The notes: generated by a model from the letters alone, not told the origin. A DNA stretch of 64,000 bases from Proteus penneri (GCF_003144535.1 NZ_PHFJ01000009.1:124001-188000), one strand, 5' to 3'; positions 29,098 to 40,925 are shown, counted from the first letter of the stretch. Numbers and translations are program-made.

Positions 29098-31986
29098 ATG
29101 AGAAAATACTGCTCGCAACTAGGGATCATGTTGCTATTGATGCTACTGAGTATCAACAGTTTTGCTACTGATCCACTTTGGCAAGTATTGCCTGATAGTA
29201 TTGAAAAAAGTGAGAGTGATCCACGGCAATATCAAGCGATTAAACTACCTAATGAAATGACCGTATTACTGGTTTCTGATGAAAAGGCAGTTAAATCATT
29301 AACGGCAGTTGCATTACCTGTTGGAGCATTAGAAGATCCGGATAGCCAGCAAGGTCTTGCGCACTATTTAGAACATATGGTGCTAATGGGATCGGCGAAA
29401 TATCCCCAATCAGGCAGTATGTCTGAATTCTTACAAAAGAATGGTGGCTCTCATAATGCGAGTACAACGACCTATCGTACTGCATTCTATTTAGAAGTGG
29501 AAAATAGTGCTATTAATGAAGCAGTTGATCGCCTTGCTGATGCTTTAGCTGAACCCTTACTTGATCCTAAAAATGCCGATCGTGAGCGTAATGCGGTTAA
29601 TGCTGAATTAACAATGGCGCGTGCGCGTGATGGTATGCGTTTTTGGCAAGTCAGGGCTGAAACTTTAAATCCATTACATCCAAGTTCTCGCTTTATGGGG
29701 GGGAATCTAGAGACATTAAGTGATAAACCAAATAGTAAGCTTCAAGATGAATTGATTAAATTCTATCAAAAACACTATTCTGGTAACTTAATGAATGGTG
29801 TTATTTATAGTAATAAATCACTTGATGAATTATCTAAATTAGCCGCAAACACTTTCGCTCGTATCCCGAATAAAAAGGCAGATGTGCCAGTCACCACAGT
29901 ACCTGCTATGACGGATAAAGAAAAAGGGTTAATGATCCATTTAGTACCCGCTCAACCGCAAAAGACTTTACAAATTGAGTTTGGTATAGATAACAATATT
30001 GCTGATTTTCGTAGTAAATCTGATGAATATATTGGCTATTTAATCGGTAATCTTAGTGCAGGCACATTGGCAACATGGCTACAAGATCAAGGTTTAGCTG
30101 AAAGTATTAGTGCATCTTCAGAGCCTTATATCGATCGCAATCAAGGCTCATTTACGATTTATGTTGCGTTGACAGATAAAGGTTTAGCGCAAAAAGACAA
30201 AGTGATTTCCGCTATCTTTTCATACATTCGTTTAATTAAGACGGAAGGTATTAGCCAACGTTACTTTGATGAAATTGCGAATGTATTAGATCTCTCATTC
30301 CGTTATGGCTCTATTGTAAGAGATATGAATTACATAGAAGGTATTTCGGATATGATGTTGCGTTATCCAATCAAAAATATCCTCAATGCGGGTTATATTG
30401 CTGATAAGTATGAGCCTTCAGCTATTCTTTCTCGTCTTGATTCTCTTACACCAGAGAAAGCGCGTATTTGGGTAATAAGCCCTAATGAGCCGTCTAACAA
30501 ACAAGCCTACTTTGTTAATGCCCCTTATCAGGTTGATAAAATCACAGATAAGCAATTAAAAACATGGCAGACATTATCGGATGATATTTCATTATCTCTG
30601 CCAGCACTTAACCCTTATATCCCTGATAACCTTTCTCTGATTGATGCGGATAGCAAAATCACCAAACCAGAATTGTTGTGGCAGGATAAAAGCGCTCGCT
30701 TGTTTTATATGCCATCACACTATTTCTCTGATGAGCCTAAAGCCAGTGTGACATTAAGTTTAGTGAATAAGGGAGCTGACATTACCGTTAAGCAACAAGT
30801 GACACAAACTTTAACGGATTATCTTGCTGGTTTAGCGTTAAGTGAATTATCTTACCAAGCTTCTGTTGCTGGAATGAATATCTCATCCTCATCAGGACAA
30901 GGCATTGATTTTTCAATGAATGGTTATACACAACATTTACCAGGACTCGTTAATGCTACACTGAAAAGCTATATGAGTTTCGAATCAACTCAAGAAGAGC
31001 TCGATCAAGCTAAATCTTGGTATCGTGAACAACTTGATGTGACTCATAACTTAAAAGCATTTGAAGAAGCTATGTTGCCGGCTCGTCGATTAAATACGAT
31101 CCCGTATTATGAAGAAGCTGACAAACTCAAAGCATTAGAGTCAATTACACTGCAAGATATTATTGATAATCGCCGTGAAGTAATTAAAAACGCAGTACTT
31201 CAAGCGCTAATTATTGGTAACTTAACGCCAGAGCAAAGCCGCGATATCGCTAAATCTGCACACGAATTATTAGGTAATCAAGGTACAGAATACTGGATCG
31301 GTGAAACATTAGTATTCAATAAATTAAATGCGGTTGATTTCCAAAGTAAATCGAAGAGTACAGATAACGCATTAGGTGAGCTTTATATCCCAATAGGTTA
31401 TAGCCGTCTTGAAGGTCAGGCAATTTCTTCAGTGTTAGCGTCTGTTATCAAACCTTGGTTTTATGATCAATTAAGAACAGAAGAACAGCTAGGTTATGCA
31501 GTATTTGCTTATCAAGGCACTATGGGTGAACAGTTTGGTCTAGGTTTCTTATTACAAAGTAATGCTAAACCGCCAGTTTACTTAAATGAACGTTATAACG
31601 CATTTTATCAGCAAGCCTATGAACGTTTGAAAAGAATGAGTGAAGCAGATTTTAATCAGTATAAGCAAGCAATTATTACTGAAGTTAAACAACCACCTCA
31701 AACGTTCTATGAAGAAGTTTCTCTTTATCGAAATGACTTCCATCGTAATAACTTAAAATATGATGGACGTGAAAAATTCTTAGCTGAGCTTAATAAAGTG
31801 ACTTTAAAACAAGCTATTGAATTTTATGAAAAAGCAATTATAAAACCGAACGGATTTATTTTTGTCTCTCAAGTTATTGGTAAAGATGGCAAAGATGCTG
31901 ATTACGCCGAAAATAAACAGTGGAAACGTTACGCCACAGTAAGCGAATTACAAAAAACTTTACCTATTGAGGAAATTAAAGAGTGA
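29098..31986 (+). CDS. ptrA: Protease III (pitrilysin)
   Basis: Periplasmic zinc metallopeptidase of the M16 family that degrades peptides. Signal peptide about residues 1-23 (LLLMLLSINSFA). The inverted zinc motif HYLEH lies at 89-93 and the third ligand Glu at about 170 (ERNAVNAE). 962 residues. It lies within the recBCD cluster, as in other enterobacteria, with no known functional link. The end overlaps the recB start by 4 bp (GTGA). Confidence 0.97.
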   Translation: MRKYCSQLGIMLLLMLLSINSFATDPLWQVLPDSIEKSESDPRQYQAIKLPNEMTVLLVSDEKAVKSLTAVALPVGALEDPDSQQGLAHYLEHMVLMGSAKYPQSGSMSEFLQKNGGSHNASTTTYRTAFYLEVENSAINEAVDRLADALAEPLLDPKNADRERNAVNAELTMARARDGMRFWQVRAETLNPLHPSSRFMGGNLETLSDKPNSKLQDELIKFYQKHYSGNLMNGVIYSNKSLDELSKLAANTFARIPNKKADVPVTTVPAMTDKEKGLMIHLVPAQPQKTLQIEFGIDNNIADFRSKSDEYIGYLIGNLSAGTLATWLQDQGLAESISASSEPYIDRNQGSFTIYVALTDKGLAQKDKVISAIFSYIRLIKTEGISQRYFDEIANVLDLSFRYGSIVRDMNYIEGISDMMLRYPIKNILNAGYIADKYEPSAILSRLDSLTPEKARIWVISPNEPSNKQAYFVNAPYQVDKITDKQLKTWQTLSDDISLSLPALNPYIPDNLSLIDADSKITKPELLWQDKSARLFYMPSHYFSDEPKASVTLSLVNKGADITVKQQVTQTLTDYLAGLALSELSYQASVAGMNISSSSGQGIDFSMNGYTQHLPGLVNATLKSYMSFESTQEELDQAKSWYREQLDVTHNLKAFEEAMLPARRLNTIPYYEEADKLKALESITLQDIIDNRREVIKNAVLQALIIGNLTPEQSRDIAKSAHELLGNQGTEYWIGETLVFNKLNAVDFQSKSKSTDNALGELYIPIGYSRLEGQAISSVLASVIKPWFYDQLRTEEQLGYAVFAYQGTMGEQFGLGFLLQSNAKPPVYLNERYNAFYQQAYERLKRMSEADFNQYKQAIITEVKQPPQTFYEEVSLYRNDFHRNNLKYDGREKFLAELNKVTLKQAIEFYEKAIIKPNGFIFVSQVIGKDGKDADYAENKQWKRYATVSELQKTLPIEEIKE

Positions 31987-34900
31987 GTGAAGTGATACAG
32001 GCACAGCCACTAAACCCGTATACACTTCCGCTGTACCAAAGACGCCTCATTGAGGCGTCAGCAGGAACAGGGAAAACTTATACAATAGGGTTGTTGTATT
32101 TACGGTTGCTTCTTGGATTAGGCGGGGAGTCTGCATTTTACCGCCCTCTCAGTGTTGAAGAGATTTTAGTTGTGACATTCACGGATGCGGCGACAGATGA
32201 ATTACGAGCACGTATTCGCAAAAATATTCATGAACTAAGACTTGCCTGTATTCGCCATGATGTTGAAAGTTGCAATGATACTTACCACGAATTACTTAAA
32301 CAGATCCCTAATAAAGATCTGGCTGCATTATGGTTGCTTGAAGCAGAGCGCCAAATGGATGAGGCGGCTATTTATACGATTCATGGTTTTTGTCAGCGTA
32401 TGTTGGCAAACAATGCATTTGAATCAGGCGTCTTGTTTGAACAAGTCTTGATCCAAGATGAATATGAACTCAAAAGGCGGGTATGTGCTGACTTCTGGCG
32501 CCGCCATTGTTATCCACTTTCTTATGATGTTGCTAATGCAGTAAGCCAGATTTGGTCTGGCCCTGAGCAACTGCTTTATGAAATACAGCCTTATTTACAA
32601 GGTGAAATGCCTGAAATCGAAGGTGTGGCATTAGACAGTGAAAATGAGTCAGTTAAAGAGCGTCATCAAGCGGTTATTGAAGCAATTAACAAGGTGAAAA
32701 CGCGTTGGCATGCACATCAACATGAAATTGAAGCATGGATAACAGCTTCGGGTGTTGATAAACGTAGTTATAGCAGTCGTTTTTTACCTAAATGGATTGA
32801 AGAAATAACGTTGTGGGCGTCAACAGCAGAAACGAAAAGCTATCAATTACCAGATTGTTTGGTTCGTTTTTCGCAAGAAACGCTGAATGAGAAGAGCACA
32901 AAAGGCCCAGCACCAGAACATATTCTTTTTGTTGAAATTGAACGATTAACAAAGCAGAGCTTGACTCTGCGTGATGTTATTCTGCTCAATGCGATCCCTG
33001 AAATACGTCGAGGCATTGAAAATGAAAAGATGCGTCGCGGTGAAATGGGGTTTGATGATTTATTAACACGCTTAGATAGAGCATTGAAACGTGAAGGTGG
33101 TGAAGCTTTAGCACAAGCTATTCGTGAACGCTATCCAGTTGCAATGATTGATGAATTCCAAGATACAGATCCCCAACAATATCGTATTTTTGATGCGATT
33201 TATGGTGAGTATGAAAACAGTGGGTTGTTGTTTATCGGCGATCCTAAACAGGCAATTTATGCTTTCCGTGGTGCGGATATTTTTACTTATATTCAAGCCC
33301 GAAAGCAGACATCTCATCACTACACATTAAATACTAACTGGCGCTCTGCGCCGGGTATGGTGAATGCAGTTAACAAGCTTTTTATGCGTTCCAATGCTCC
33401 ATTTCTATTTGAGCATATCCCTTTTATTGAAGTAAGCTCGGCTGAAAAAAACCAAGACATGGCCTTTGTTTACCATGACAAACCGATTTCACCTTTTAAT
33501 TTTTGGCTTGCTGAAGGTGAAAGTGTTTCTACGGGAAATTATGAGCAAATTATGGCAGCACAATGTGCTGCACAAATTCGTGATTGGTTATCAGCAGGGG
33601 ATCAGCAACAGGCTTGGCTGATCGAACAAGGTACAAAAAAAACGGTTACATCTGCTGATATTATGGTATTGGTGCGTAGCCGCAGAGAAGCGATACTGAT
33701 CAGTGATGCATTGAATTTACTTTCAATACAGTCAGTATTCTTATCCAATCGTGAAAGTGTTTTTGAAACCAACGAAGCCAAAGATCTACTTTGGCTATTA
33801 CAAGCGGTTGTAACACCTGAAAAAGAGCGAGTTTTAAGGGCTTCTTTAGCCAGCCGATTATTTGGGTTTAGCGCAAAGCAAATTGATGATTTGAACCGCA
33901 GTGAGGCACACTGGAATAGTTACGTGGAGAAGTTTGCTGATTATTATGTATTGTGGCAAAAGCGTGGTGTTTTACCAATGTTGCGCAAGATCATGATGGA
34001 TAATCAAATTGCAGAAAATTTACTCGCAAGTATTGGTGGTGAACGCCGGCTTACAGATATCATGCATATTGGTGAACTATTACAAGAAACATCATTACAA
34101 CTCGATAGTGAACATGCTCTTATTCGTTGGTTAGCACAACAGATTTCTCATCCTGATGCACAATCTGAAAACCAACAAATGCGTTTGGAAAGTGACCGAA
34201 ATCTTGTACGAATTTGTACTATCCATAAATCTAAAGGTCTTGAATATCCGATTGTTTGTTTACCTTTTGCTTGTAATTACCAAGAGCAAAAAGGAGCGCT
34301 TTATCATGATAGAGAGAAATTTTACGCAAAATTAGATATTTTTAGCCGACCTGAAAGTTTACGCTTAGCGGATGAAGAACGCTTAGCTGAAGATTTACGC
34401 TTACTTTATGTGGCCTTAACGCGATCTAAATTTTGCTGTTATGTTGGTGTCGCTCCTCTTGTCAAAGGGAATAAACGTAAGTCAGGGCTGACTGATTTGC
34501 ATAAAAATGCGTTAGGGTATTTATTACAGCAAGGCGAAGAAGGTAATAGTGAATTATTACATCAAGCAATTCATGCCTTATTAGATGATAATATCAGTGT
34601 TACAACGCTTGATAATATATCAGCGCATCGCTACCAGTCTCAATTAGCCCCTGAAACCAAACTTGAAGCTGCTATATTTAAACGTCAGATCCATGATAAT
34701 TGGCGTATAACAAGTTATTCAGGATTAACCTATCAGCATTCAAATCGTCATTATCATTTTGATTTAGGTGATATTGAGTCTTTGGTGCAATCTATCGCAC
34801 CGGGACTTGATACAGATGCTAAAGGTGAGAAACGACAAGGAGAGGTTGATGAAAATTCTATTCATCATTTCCCGCGTGGTGCAGTCGCAGGAACGTTCTT

Positions 34901-35594
34901 ACATAGTTTGCTGGAAGTATTAGATTTTTCGCAACCTATTGATGAACAGTGGATGCAAGGACAATTGAGCGTTCAAGGTTTTGATGAAAAGTGGGCTCCC
35001 CTTTTAGTTACTTGGATGGAAACACTGTTTCATACACCGCTTAATTCTCAAGGATTGTGTCTTGCTGATATCCCAAAATCACAACAACTTGATGAATTAC
35101 AATTCTATTTACCTATTGAAAAAGAACTATCATCAACCCAATTGACCCAGTTAATTAGTCAGTTTGATCCTCTATCAAGACATTGTCCGGCTCTGCAATT
35201 TCAACAAGTAGAAGGGATGCTTAAAGGCTTTATTGACTTAGTCTTTTCTTGGGAAGGTAAATACTATGTTGTGGATTATAAATCGAATTGGTTAGGTGAA
35301 TCGAGTGAGGATTACACACAAGAAGCGATGATGAATGCAATGATGGATCATCGCTACGATTTACAATATCAACTCTATACCTTAGCGTTACATCGTTTTT
35401 TACAACAGCGCATCCCTGATTATGATTACAAAAGCCACTTTGGTGGAATTTATTACCTCTTTTTACGTGGAATAGACAAAGCGCACCCTGGAAATGGTGT
35501 TTATGTCTATTTACCTGATGAAGCTTTTGTTTTGGCATTAGATTCACTATTTACAGGGCAAAGTAGCAAACCCGATGTAGTCGGTGAGAAATAA
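31983..35594 (+). CDS. recB: Exonuclease V beta subunit RecB
   Basis: Slow 3'-5' helicase plus the only nuclease of RecBCD; loads RecA after Chi. Walker A EASAGTGKT at residues 24-32, UvrD-like motifs IDEFQDTDPQQY and GDPKQAIYAFRG, and the C-terminal nuclease with D1085, D1098 and K1100 (VDYKSNWLG). 1203 residues, slightly longer than E. coli (1180). It starts with GTG overlapping the ptrA stop and ends 2 bp before recD, so the genes are translationally coupled. Confidence 0.97.
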   Translation: MSEVIQAQPLNPYTLPLYQRRLIEASAGTGKTYTIGLLYLRLLLGLGGESAFYRPLSVEEILVVTFTDAATDELRARIRKNIHELRLACIRHDVESCNDTYHELLKQIPNKDLAALWLLEAERQMDEAAIYTIHGFCQRMLANNAFESGVLFEQVLIQDEYELKRRVCADFWRRHCYPLSYDVANAVSQIWSGPEQLLYEIQPYLQGEMPEIEGVALDSENESVKERHQAVIEAINKVKTRWHAHQHEIEAWITASGVDKRSYSSRFLPKWIEEITLWASTAETKSYQLPDCLVRFSQETLNEKSTKGPAPEHILFVEIERLTKQSLTLRDVILLNAIPEIRRGIENEKMRRGEMGFDDLLTRLDRALKREGGEALAQAIRERYPVAMIDEFQDTDPQQYRIFDAIYGEYENSGLLFIGDPKQAIYAFRGADIFTYIQARKQTSHHYTLNTNWRSAPGMVNAVNKLFMRSNAPFLFEHIPFIEVSSAEKNQDMAFVYHDKPISPFNFWLAEGESVSTGNYEQIMAAQCAAQIRDWLSAGDQQQAWLIEQGTKKTVTSADIMVLVRSRREAILISDALNLLSIQSVFLSNRESVFETNEAKDLLWLLQAVVTPEKERVLRASLASRLFGFSAKQIDDLNRSEAHWNSYVEKFADYYVLWQKRGVLPMLRKIMMDNQIAENLLASIGGERRLTDIMHIGELLQETSLQLDSEHALIRWLAQQISHPDAQSENQQMRLESDRNLVRICTIHKSKGLEYPIVCLPFACNYQEQKGALYHDREKFYAKLDIFSRPESLRLADEERLAEDLRLLYVALTRSKFCCYVGVAPLVKGNKRKSGLTDLHKNALGYLLQQGEEGNSELLHQAIHALLDDNISVTTLDNISAHRYQSQLAPETKLEAAIFKRQIHDNWRITSYSGLTYQHSNRHYHFDLGDIESLVQSIAPGLDTDAKGEKRQGEVDENSIHHFPRGAVAGTFLHSLLEVLDFSQPIDEQWMQGQLSVQGFDEKWAPLLVTWMETLFHTPLNSQGLCLADIPKSQQLDELQFYLPIEKELSSTQLTQLISQFDPLSRHCPALQFQQVEGMLKGFIDLVFSWEGKYYVVDYKSNWLGESSEDYTQEAMMNAMMDHRYDLQYQLYTLALHRFLQQRIPDYDYKSHFGGIYYLFLRGIDKAHPGNGVYVYLPDEAFVLALDSLFTGQSSKPDVVGEK

Positions 35595-35596
35595 AA

Positions 35597-37507
35597 ATGA
35601 TCAAACTCTTAGAACAAGCGATTACACAAAATTTATTACGACCTTTAGATCTTCGATTTGCACAAATGCTGGTTGAAGATGAAAACCCTATTTTACTGTT
35701 TGTATTTGCTTATTTGAGTGCTCAAACTGGAGCGGGTCATGTTTGTTTACCATTGAATATTATTCAGAAAGATCAATTATTCGATGGTAGACAAAAAGAG
35801 TTTGCACTAGAGATTTGGCAAAAAATGGGTAAGCCTTCTGCTAAAAAGATAGTAGAAGAGTTGACTCATTGTCATTGCGTTAATCAAAGTCGCGATGATC
35901 CCTCTTTTCCTATTATTTTAGATAATGAATATCTTTATCTACAAAGAATGTGGAGCTATGAAGAGAAAGTTGCTCAGTTTTTTAGGCGAGAGCAGGCTAT
36001 TGTTGATATTGATGAAAATGAATTAATTAAAGTGCTCAACCAACTTTTTCCAGCAACGAAAGAAAATCAAGAAACAAATTGGCAAAAAGTGGCTGCCAGC
36101 GTTGCTATCACTAGCCCCATTTCCATTATTTCTGGCGGTCCAGGAACGGGAAAAACGACAACAGTTGCTAAAATTTTAGCCGCTTTTGTGATGCTCACAT
36201 CGAATGAAAAGCCGATTATTCAATTAGCCGCTCCTACAGGTAAAGCGGCAGCGAGATTAACGGAATCTTTAGGTAACGCCTTAGCACAACTTAATTTAAG
36301 TGAAGAAGAAAATAAATGGATGCCAAAGCAGGCGCAAACTATTCATCGCTTATTAGGTGCTCAGCCTGAAAGTCAGCAAGTGCGCTACCATAAAGATAAC
36401 CCATTACAGCTTGATATTTTAGTTGTTGATGAAGCCTCAATGGTTGATTTACCTATGATGGCGCGTTTGATTGATGCACTTCCATTAAAATGTCACGTTA
36501 TTTTCTTAGGAGATAAAGACCAACTTGCTTCTGTTGAGGCGGGGGCTGTATTAGGTGATATTTGTCGTTTTTCTGAAGATGGCTTCAGTCAAAAAAGATT
36601 TGATCAGATTAATCACTTAACCCAAGGTGAATTGGTTAAATCGACGGATACTATTCCAGTTTCTCAAACCCCAGTATCTGTCGTCAGTGATTCTCTGTGT
36701 CTATTACGTAAAAGCTATCGTTTTGGTGAAGATTCAGGCATAGGGCAACTGGCTTTTGCGGTTAATAAAGGGCAGACCAAAACAGCGATTACATTGCTAA
36801 AAAAAGCAGAGATTAGCCCACAACAGCTTGAAATAGTATTAGAGCATCAAGATGTGAGCTTTATTGCTTTGGAATCAAAAGAAAGTTATTTACTGATGAT
36901 TCAAGATGCCGTTAATGCCTATCGAGAATATCTCACATTAGTTTCCCAAAAAGCCTCACCTGATATTATTCTTAATGCATTTAACCAATACCGTTTATTG
37001 TGTGCACGAAGAGAAGGCCCTTTTGGTGTAAGTGGGTTAAATGACAGAATTGAAATGTTATTGCATCGCCAGCGATTGATCCGCCGTCCTACAAATAGTT
37101 ATCAAAGTGATTATATTGGACGACCTATTATGATCCAAAGAAATGACAGTACATTAGGTCTGTTTAATGGTGATATTGGCATTATGCTCAATAATGATGA
37201 AGGTGAAATGAAGGCTTTTTTTCAGCTACCTGATGGAAAATTGAAAGCGATCCAACCGAGTCGATTACCACAACATGAAACCGCATATGTAATGACCGTG
37301 CATAAATCACAAGGTTCTGAATTTACCCATACAGCGTTAGTACTACCCGATAAATTTTCACCTGTTGTTAGTCGTGAATTGCTGTATACCGCATTAACAC
37401 GCGCTAAAAAGAAGCTTTCTCTATATGCTTCAGAGTCTATGGTGAGAATGGCAATACAAACACGTATTCAACGTCGAAGTGGATTAATTGATAAATTACG
37501 TTATTAG
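35597..37507 (+). CDS. recD: Exonuclease V alpha subunit RecD
   Basis: Fast 5'-3' SF1B helicase of RecBCD. Walker A GGPGTGKTTT at residues 180-189, motif II VVDEASMVD, and motif VI near LYTALTRAKKK. 636 residues compared with 608 in E. coli. Starts 2 bp after recB and is the last gene of the operon; a bidirectional terminator separates it from convergent argA. Confidence 0.97.
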   Translation: MIKLLEQAITQNLLRPLDLRFAQMLVEDENPILLFVFAYLSAQTGAGHVCLPLNIIQKDQLFDGRQKEFALEIWQKMGKPSAKKIVEELTHCHCVNQSRDDPSFPIILDNEYLYLQRMWSYEEKVAQFFRREQAIVDIDENELIKVLNQLFPATKENQETNWQKVAASVAITSPISIISGGPGTGKTTTVAKILAAFVMLTSNEKPIIQLAAPTGKAAARLTESLGNALAQLNLSEEENKWMPKQAQTIHRLLGAQPESQQVRYHKDNPLQLDILVVDEASMVDLPMMARLIDALPLKCHVIFLGDKDQLASVEAGAVLGDICRFSEDGFSQKRFDQINHLTQGELVKSTDTIPVSQTPVSVVSDSLCLLRKSYRFGEDSGIGQLAFAVNKGQTKTAITLLKKAEISPQQLEIVLEHQDVSFIALESKESYLLMIQDAVNAYREYLTLVSQKASPDIILNAFNQYRLLCARREGPFGVSGLNDRIEMLLHRQRLIRRPTNSYQSDYIGRPIMIQRNDSTLGLFNGDIGIMLNNDEGEMKAFFQLPDGKLKAIQPSRLPQHETAYVMTVHKSQGSEFTHTALVLPDKFSPVVSRELLYTALTRAKKKLSLYASESMVRMAIQTRIQRRSGLIDKLRY

Positions 37508-37528
37508 CTGTTAGTTAATGATAGAAAA

Positions 37529-37565
37529 TAAAAAGACAGGCATTGAGAGGGCTCCTGTCTTTTTT
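37529..37565. terminator. Bidirectional terminator between recD and argA
   Basis: AAAAGACAGG (37531-37540) pairs with CCTGTCTTTT (37554-37563), flanked by an A run and a T run, with a 13-nt loop. It serves both convergent genes. Confidence 0.85.
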
Positions 37566-37576
37566 ATGCTTATTAA

Positions 37577-38911
37577 TTACTCTTTACGTAAGTCTAAAAT
37601 TAAAATTTTAGAACGACGTTGGTAATTATAAAGTGCTTGTTTTTCAATCGGTAGCTTATCAATTTCGGCAGGTTCAAATCCTTTTTCTTGAAACCAGTGT
37701 ATGCTACGAGTTGTTAGAACAAACAGCTTTTCCAATCCTAATTGCTTAGCATGTGCTGAGATACGTTGTAGTAAAACCTCACCACGACAAGAGCTTCGAT
37801 AATCTGGATGTACTGCAACACACGCCATTTCACCAATTTTTTCTGATGGATAAGGGTACAGTGCGGCACAGGCTATAGTCATATTATCGCGTTCAATAAT
37901 AGTGAATTGGTCAATTTCAATTTCTAATTGTTCTCTTGAACGTCTGACTAAAATACCTTGCTGTTCTAATGGGCGAATAAGTTCGAGTATGCCACCAATA
38001 TCATTAATATTTGCTCTACGAACTTTCTCTGCACTTTCCATGACGATTTGAGTACCAATACCATCACGAGAGAATAATTCTTGAATAAGCGCACCATCAG
38101 ATTGATAACTTAGTAAGTGGCTACGTTCTACACCTCGACGACAGGCTTTAACCGCACCTCGCAAGAATCTTACTGTGCCTGAGTGGTAATCACCTTCTGT
38201 TTGTAGCTCTAGAATTTTATCTTCAGCTTGATTAGGTAGCAGTTCAGAAACAATGTGGCCTTCTTCATCGGCAACACCTTGAAATGAGCAAAAACCAATC
38301 AGTTTTTGTGCTTTAAGTTTGATTGCAAGCTGTGTTGCCACTTCTTCTGAGGTGAGATTAAAACTTTCACCGGTAACAGACACTGCAACAGGGCCAATTA
38401 ATACAATAGCATTACTGTCTAACTGGCGATGAATAGCTTCTTCATCAATACGACGAATTTTCCCGCTATGACAGTAATCAACGCCATCATCAACCCCTAA
38501 TGGTTGCGCGATAACAAAGTTACCACTGACAACATTAATATGAGCACCTTGTAATGGAGTATTGCTTAAACTCATTGATAGGCGAGCCGTAATATCGAGT
38601 TGCAATGTACCCGCAGCTTGTTTAACGATTTCTAAGGTTTTGCTATCTGTGATACGTGTATACTTATGATAAATAGGAGGTATTTTTTGTACTTCAAGAG
38701 TCGCATCAATTTGTGGGCGAGCACCATAAACCACCACTAAACGAATACCTAGGCTGTGTAACAACCCAATATCATTAATGATGGATGGGAAATTTTCGTG
38801 AGCAATGGCTTCGCCACCCAACATAATGACAAATGTTTTGCCTCTATGTGCATTAATATACGGAACCGAGTGGCGGAATCCATCGACCAATTCGGTGCTA
38901 CGCTCTTTCAT
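37577..38911 (-). CDS. argA: N-acetylglutamate synthase
   Basis: First step of arginine synthesis: acetylates glutamate with acetyl-CoA and is inhibited by arginine. N-terminal amino-acid-kinase-like domain (about 1-290, arginine sensing) and C-terminal GNAT acetyltransferase domain (about 295-440, with [19 protein letters not shown]-type acetyl-CoA loop). 444 residues. A pair of ARG boxes lies immediately upstream, so ArgR repression is expected. Confidence 0.96.
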   Translation of the reverse strand: MKERSTELVDGFRHSVPYINAHRGKTFVIMLGGEAIAHENFPSIINDIGLLHSLGIRLVVVYGARPQIDATLEVQKIPPIYHKYTRITDSKTLEIVKQAAGTLQLDITARLSMSLSNTPLQGAHINVVSGNFVIAQPLGVDDGVDYCHSGKIRRIDEEAIHRQLDSNAIVLIGPVAVSVTGESFNLTSEEVATQLAIKLKAQKLIGFCSFQGVADEEGHIVSELLPNQAEDKILELQTEGDYHSGTVRFLRGAVKACRRGVERSHLLSYQSDGALIQELFSRDGIGTQIVMESAEKVRRANINDIGGILELIRPLEQQGILVRRSREQLEIEIDQFTIIERDNMTIACAALYPYPSEKIGEMACVAVHPDYRSSCRGEVLLQRISAHAKQLGLEKLFVLTTRSIHWFQEKGFEPAEIDKLPIEKQALYNYQRRSKILILDLRKE

Positions 38912-38923
38912 AAAACCCTCTCA

Positions 38924-38979
38924 AGTGAATTTTTATTCGTATTTAATGTATTTTTATTCTTTTTGGGGAGGAATGGCAA
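38924..38979 (-). promoter_or_regulatory. argA operator (tandem ARG boxes) and promoter
   Basis: AGTGAATTTTTATTCGTA (38924-38941) matches the 18-bp ARG box at all but one fixed position. A second box (38945-38962, two mismatches) follows after 3 bp, the spacing ArgR hexamers need. On the minus strand TTGCCA (38979-38974), 17 bp and TAAAAA (38956-38951) form a likely promoter overlapped by the boxes. Confidence 0.75.
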
Positions 38980-39151
38980 GTAAAATCCTATCTTATTGTT
39001 TTCCCTGAAGGCAGAATATTCGTGTAAAAGTGAGTAATTGTGCTGTTTTTAAGTGACAGTGAAGTGTGGATTGGGTAAAGTTTTTTGTTCTTAACTTTTT
39101 TTATCTCTTTTTAGAGTTTATTGGCGTTAATCGTTTTTTTGGAATATTTTC

Positions 39152-40414
39152 ATGAGTCATTCTGAGCACAATCAAACTCGTCGTCGTCTTGTTAAAGGAA
39201 TTGGCGCGTTATTATTGTTAAGTGTTAGTCCTGTTGGTTTTGCTGCCACAGCATCTATTGTTGCTGTGAGGGTTTGGCCTGCCTCGACTTATACTCGCGT
39301 GACTATAGAATCCAGTACCCCACTGAAATATCGTCAGTTTGCATTATCAAATCCTGAACGTATTGTGGTGGATTTAGAAGGTATTCAACTTAATAGCGTG
39401 CTGAAAGGTGTCGCTAATCAGGTTCAGACTAGCGATCCGTATTTAAAGCTTATTCGCGTTGGTCAAAATACACCTAAAACAGTACGACTGGTATTTGAAG
39501 TAAAAACGCCTGTACAACCACAAATGTTTACGCTTAAACCTGTGGCTGAATTTAAAAACCGTTTGGTGTTAGATTTCTATCCAAGCCATGGTGCTGACAC
39601 GGAAGACGATCCTCTCTTAGCACTATTGCGTGAATATAACGACGGTGATTTACAACAAGCAGTGCCAGCACAAACTGATACCCGTAAACCGGGTAGAGCA
39701 GGGCGAGATAGACCTATTATTATCATGATCGACCCAGGCCATGGTGGAGAAGATCCTGGGGCAATTGGTAAATATAAAACACGTGAAAAAGATGTGGTTT
39801 TACAAATTGCTCGTCGCTTAAGAACGCTTATTGATAAAGACGCCAAAATGAAGGCGTATATGACACGTAATGAAGATGTGTTTATTCCATTGACAGTGCG
39901 TGTTGCTAAAGCGCGAAAAATGCAGGCAGATTTATTTGTTTCTATCCATGCGGATGCGTTTACAAACCGTTCAGCAAGAGGTTCATCTGTTTTTGCATTA
40001 TCAAAAACGGGCGCAACCAGTAATACGGCACGTTATCTTGCTCAAACACAAAATGAGTCTGACTTAATTGGTGGGGTGAGTAAAAGTGGCGATCGCTATG
40101 TAGACCATGCAATGCTCGATCTCGTACAAACTGCGACTATTAATGACAGCTTAAAATTTGGTAGCGAAGTGCTTAAGCTATTAGGTGGTATTAATAAACT
40201 GCATAAAAATAAAGTCGATCAGGCCGGTTTTGCGGTATTAAAAGCGCCTGAGATCCCCTCTATTTTAGTAGAGACTGCCTTTATCAGTAATATCGAAGAA
40301 GAGAAGAAACTGAAAACGGCTAAATTCCAGCAACAAATTGCAGAATCTATTTTCAAAGGGATCAAAGCTTATTTCGCTAATGGCGGTGAATTAACGTTAG
40401 CTGATCGTAGCTAA
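39152..40414 (+). CDS. amiC: N-acetylmuramoyl-L-alanine amidase AmiC
   Basis: Periplasmic zinc amidase that splits septal peptidoglycan and is activated by NlpD. The N-terminus carries a twin-arginine signal (TRRRLVKG near residues 9-16, then a hydrophobic stretch), followed by an AMIN septal-targeting domain (about 35-135) and an amidase_3 catalytic domain (about 190-405) with zinc motifs [11 protein letters not shown] and SIHADAF. 420 residues, close to E. coli (417). Confidence 0.97.
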   Translation: MSHSEHNQTRRRLVKGIGALLLLSVSPVGFAATASIVAVRVWPASTYTRVTIESSTPLKYRQFALSNPERIVVDLEGIQLNSVLKGVANQVQTSDPYLKLIRVGQNTPKTVRLVFEVKTPVQPQMFTLKPVAEFKNRLVLDFYPSHGADTEDDPLLALLREYNDGDLQQAVPAQTDTRKPGRAGRDRPIIIMIDPGHGGEDPGAIGKYKTREKDVVLQIARRLRTLIDKDAKMKAYMTRNEDVFIPLTVRVAKARKMQADLFVSIHADAFTNRSARGSSVFALSKTGATSNTARYLAQTQNESDLIGGVSKSGDRYVDHAMLDLVQTATINDSLKFGSEVLKLLGGINKLHKNKVDQAGFAVLKAPEIPSILVETAFISNIEEEKKLKTAKFQQQIAESIFKGIKAYFANGGELTLADRS

Positions 40415-40450
40415 TCTTTTTCTATATTCTTTTCTTATATTCCAGTGGAA

Positions 40451-40483
40451 AGCCAATATCATGCGCTTTCTATTGGCGTTTTT
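40451..40483 (+). terminator. Terminator after amiC
   Basis: GCCAATA (40451-40457) pairs with TATTGGC (40470-40476) and is followed by GTTTTTT. The loop is 12 nt. Confidence 0.75.
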
Positions 40484-40627
40484 TATTGTATTTTAAGTGT
40501 AATAAATCTATCTAACACAATGGGTTATTGAGATAAAAGAAATTTAATGTAGTAAATTTATGAGTGAGAAGATTAGATTTGTAAATTAAGAGGAAAAGTA
40601 AAATAAGAAGAAATTTTGAAAAGAAAT

Positions 40628-40704
<77 letters not shown>

Positions 40705-40726
40705 ACTGAATTGTTGTTTATAGAAT

Positions 40727-40803
<77 letters not shown>

Positions 40804-40833
40804 ACTGATACTATAACTTACTGCTTTGTGAAT

Positions 40834-40910
<77 letters not shown>

Positions 40911-40925
40911 TCTCCACAGAGGGGC

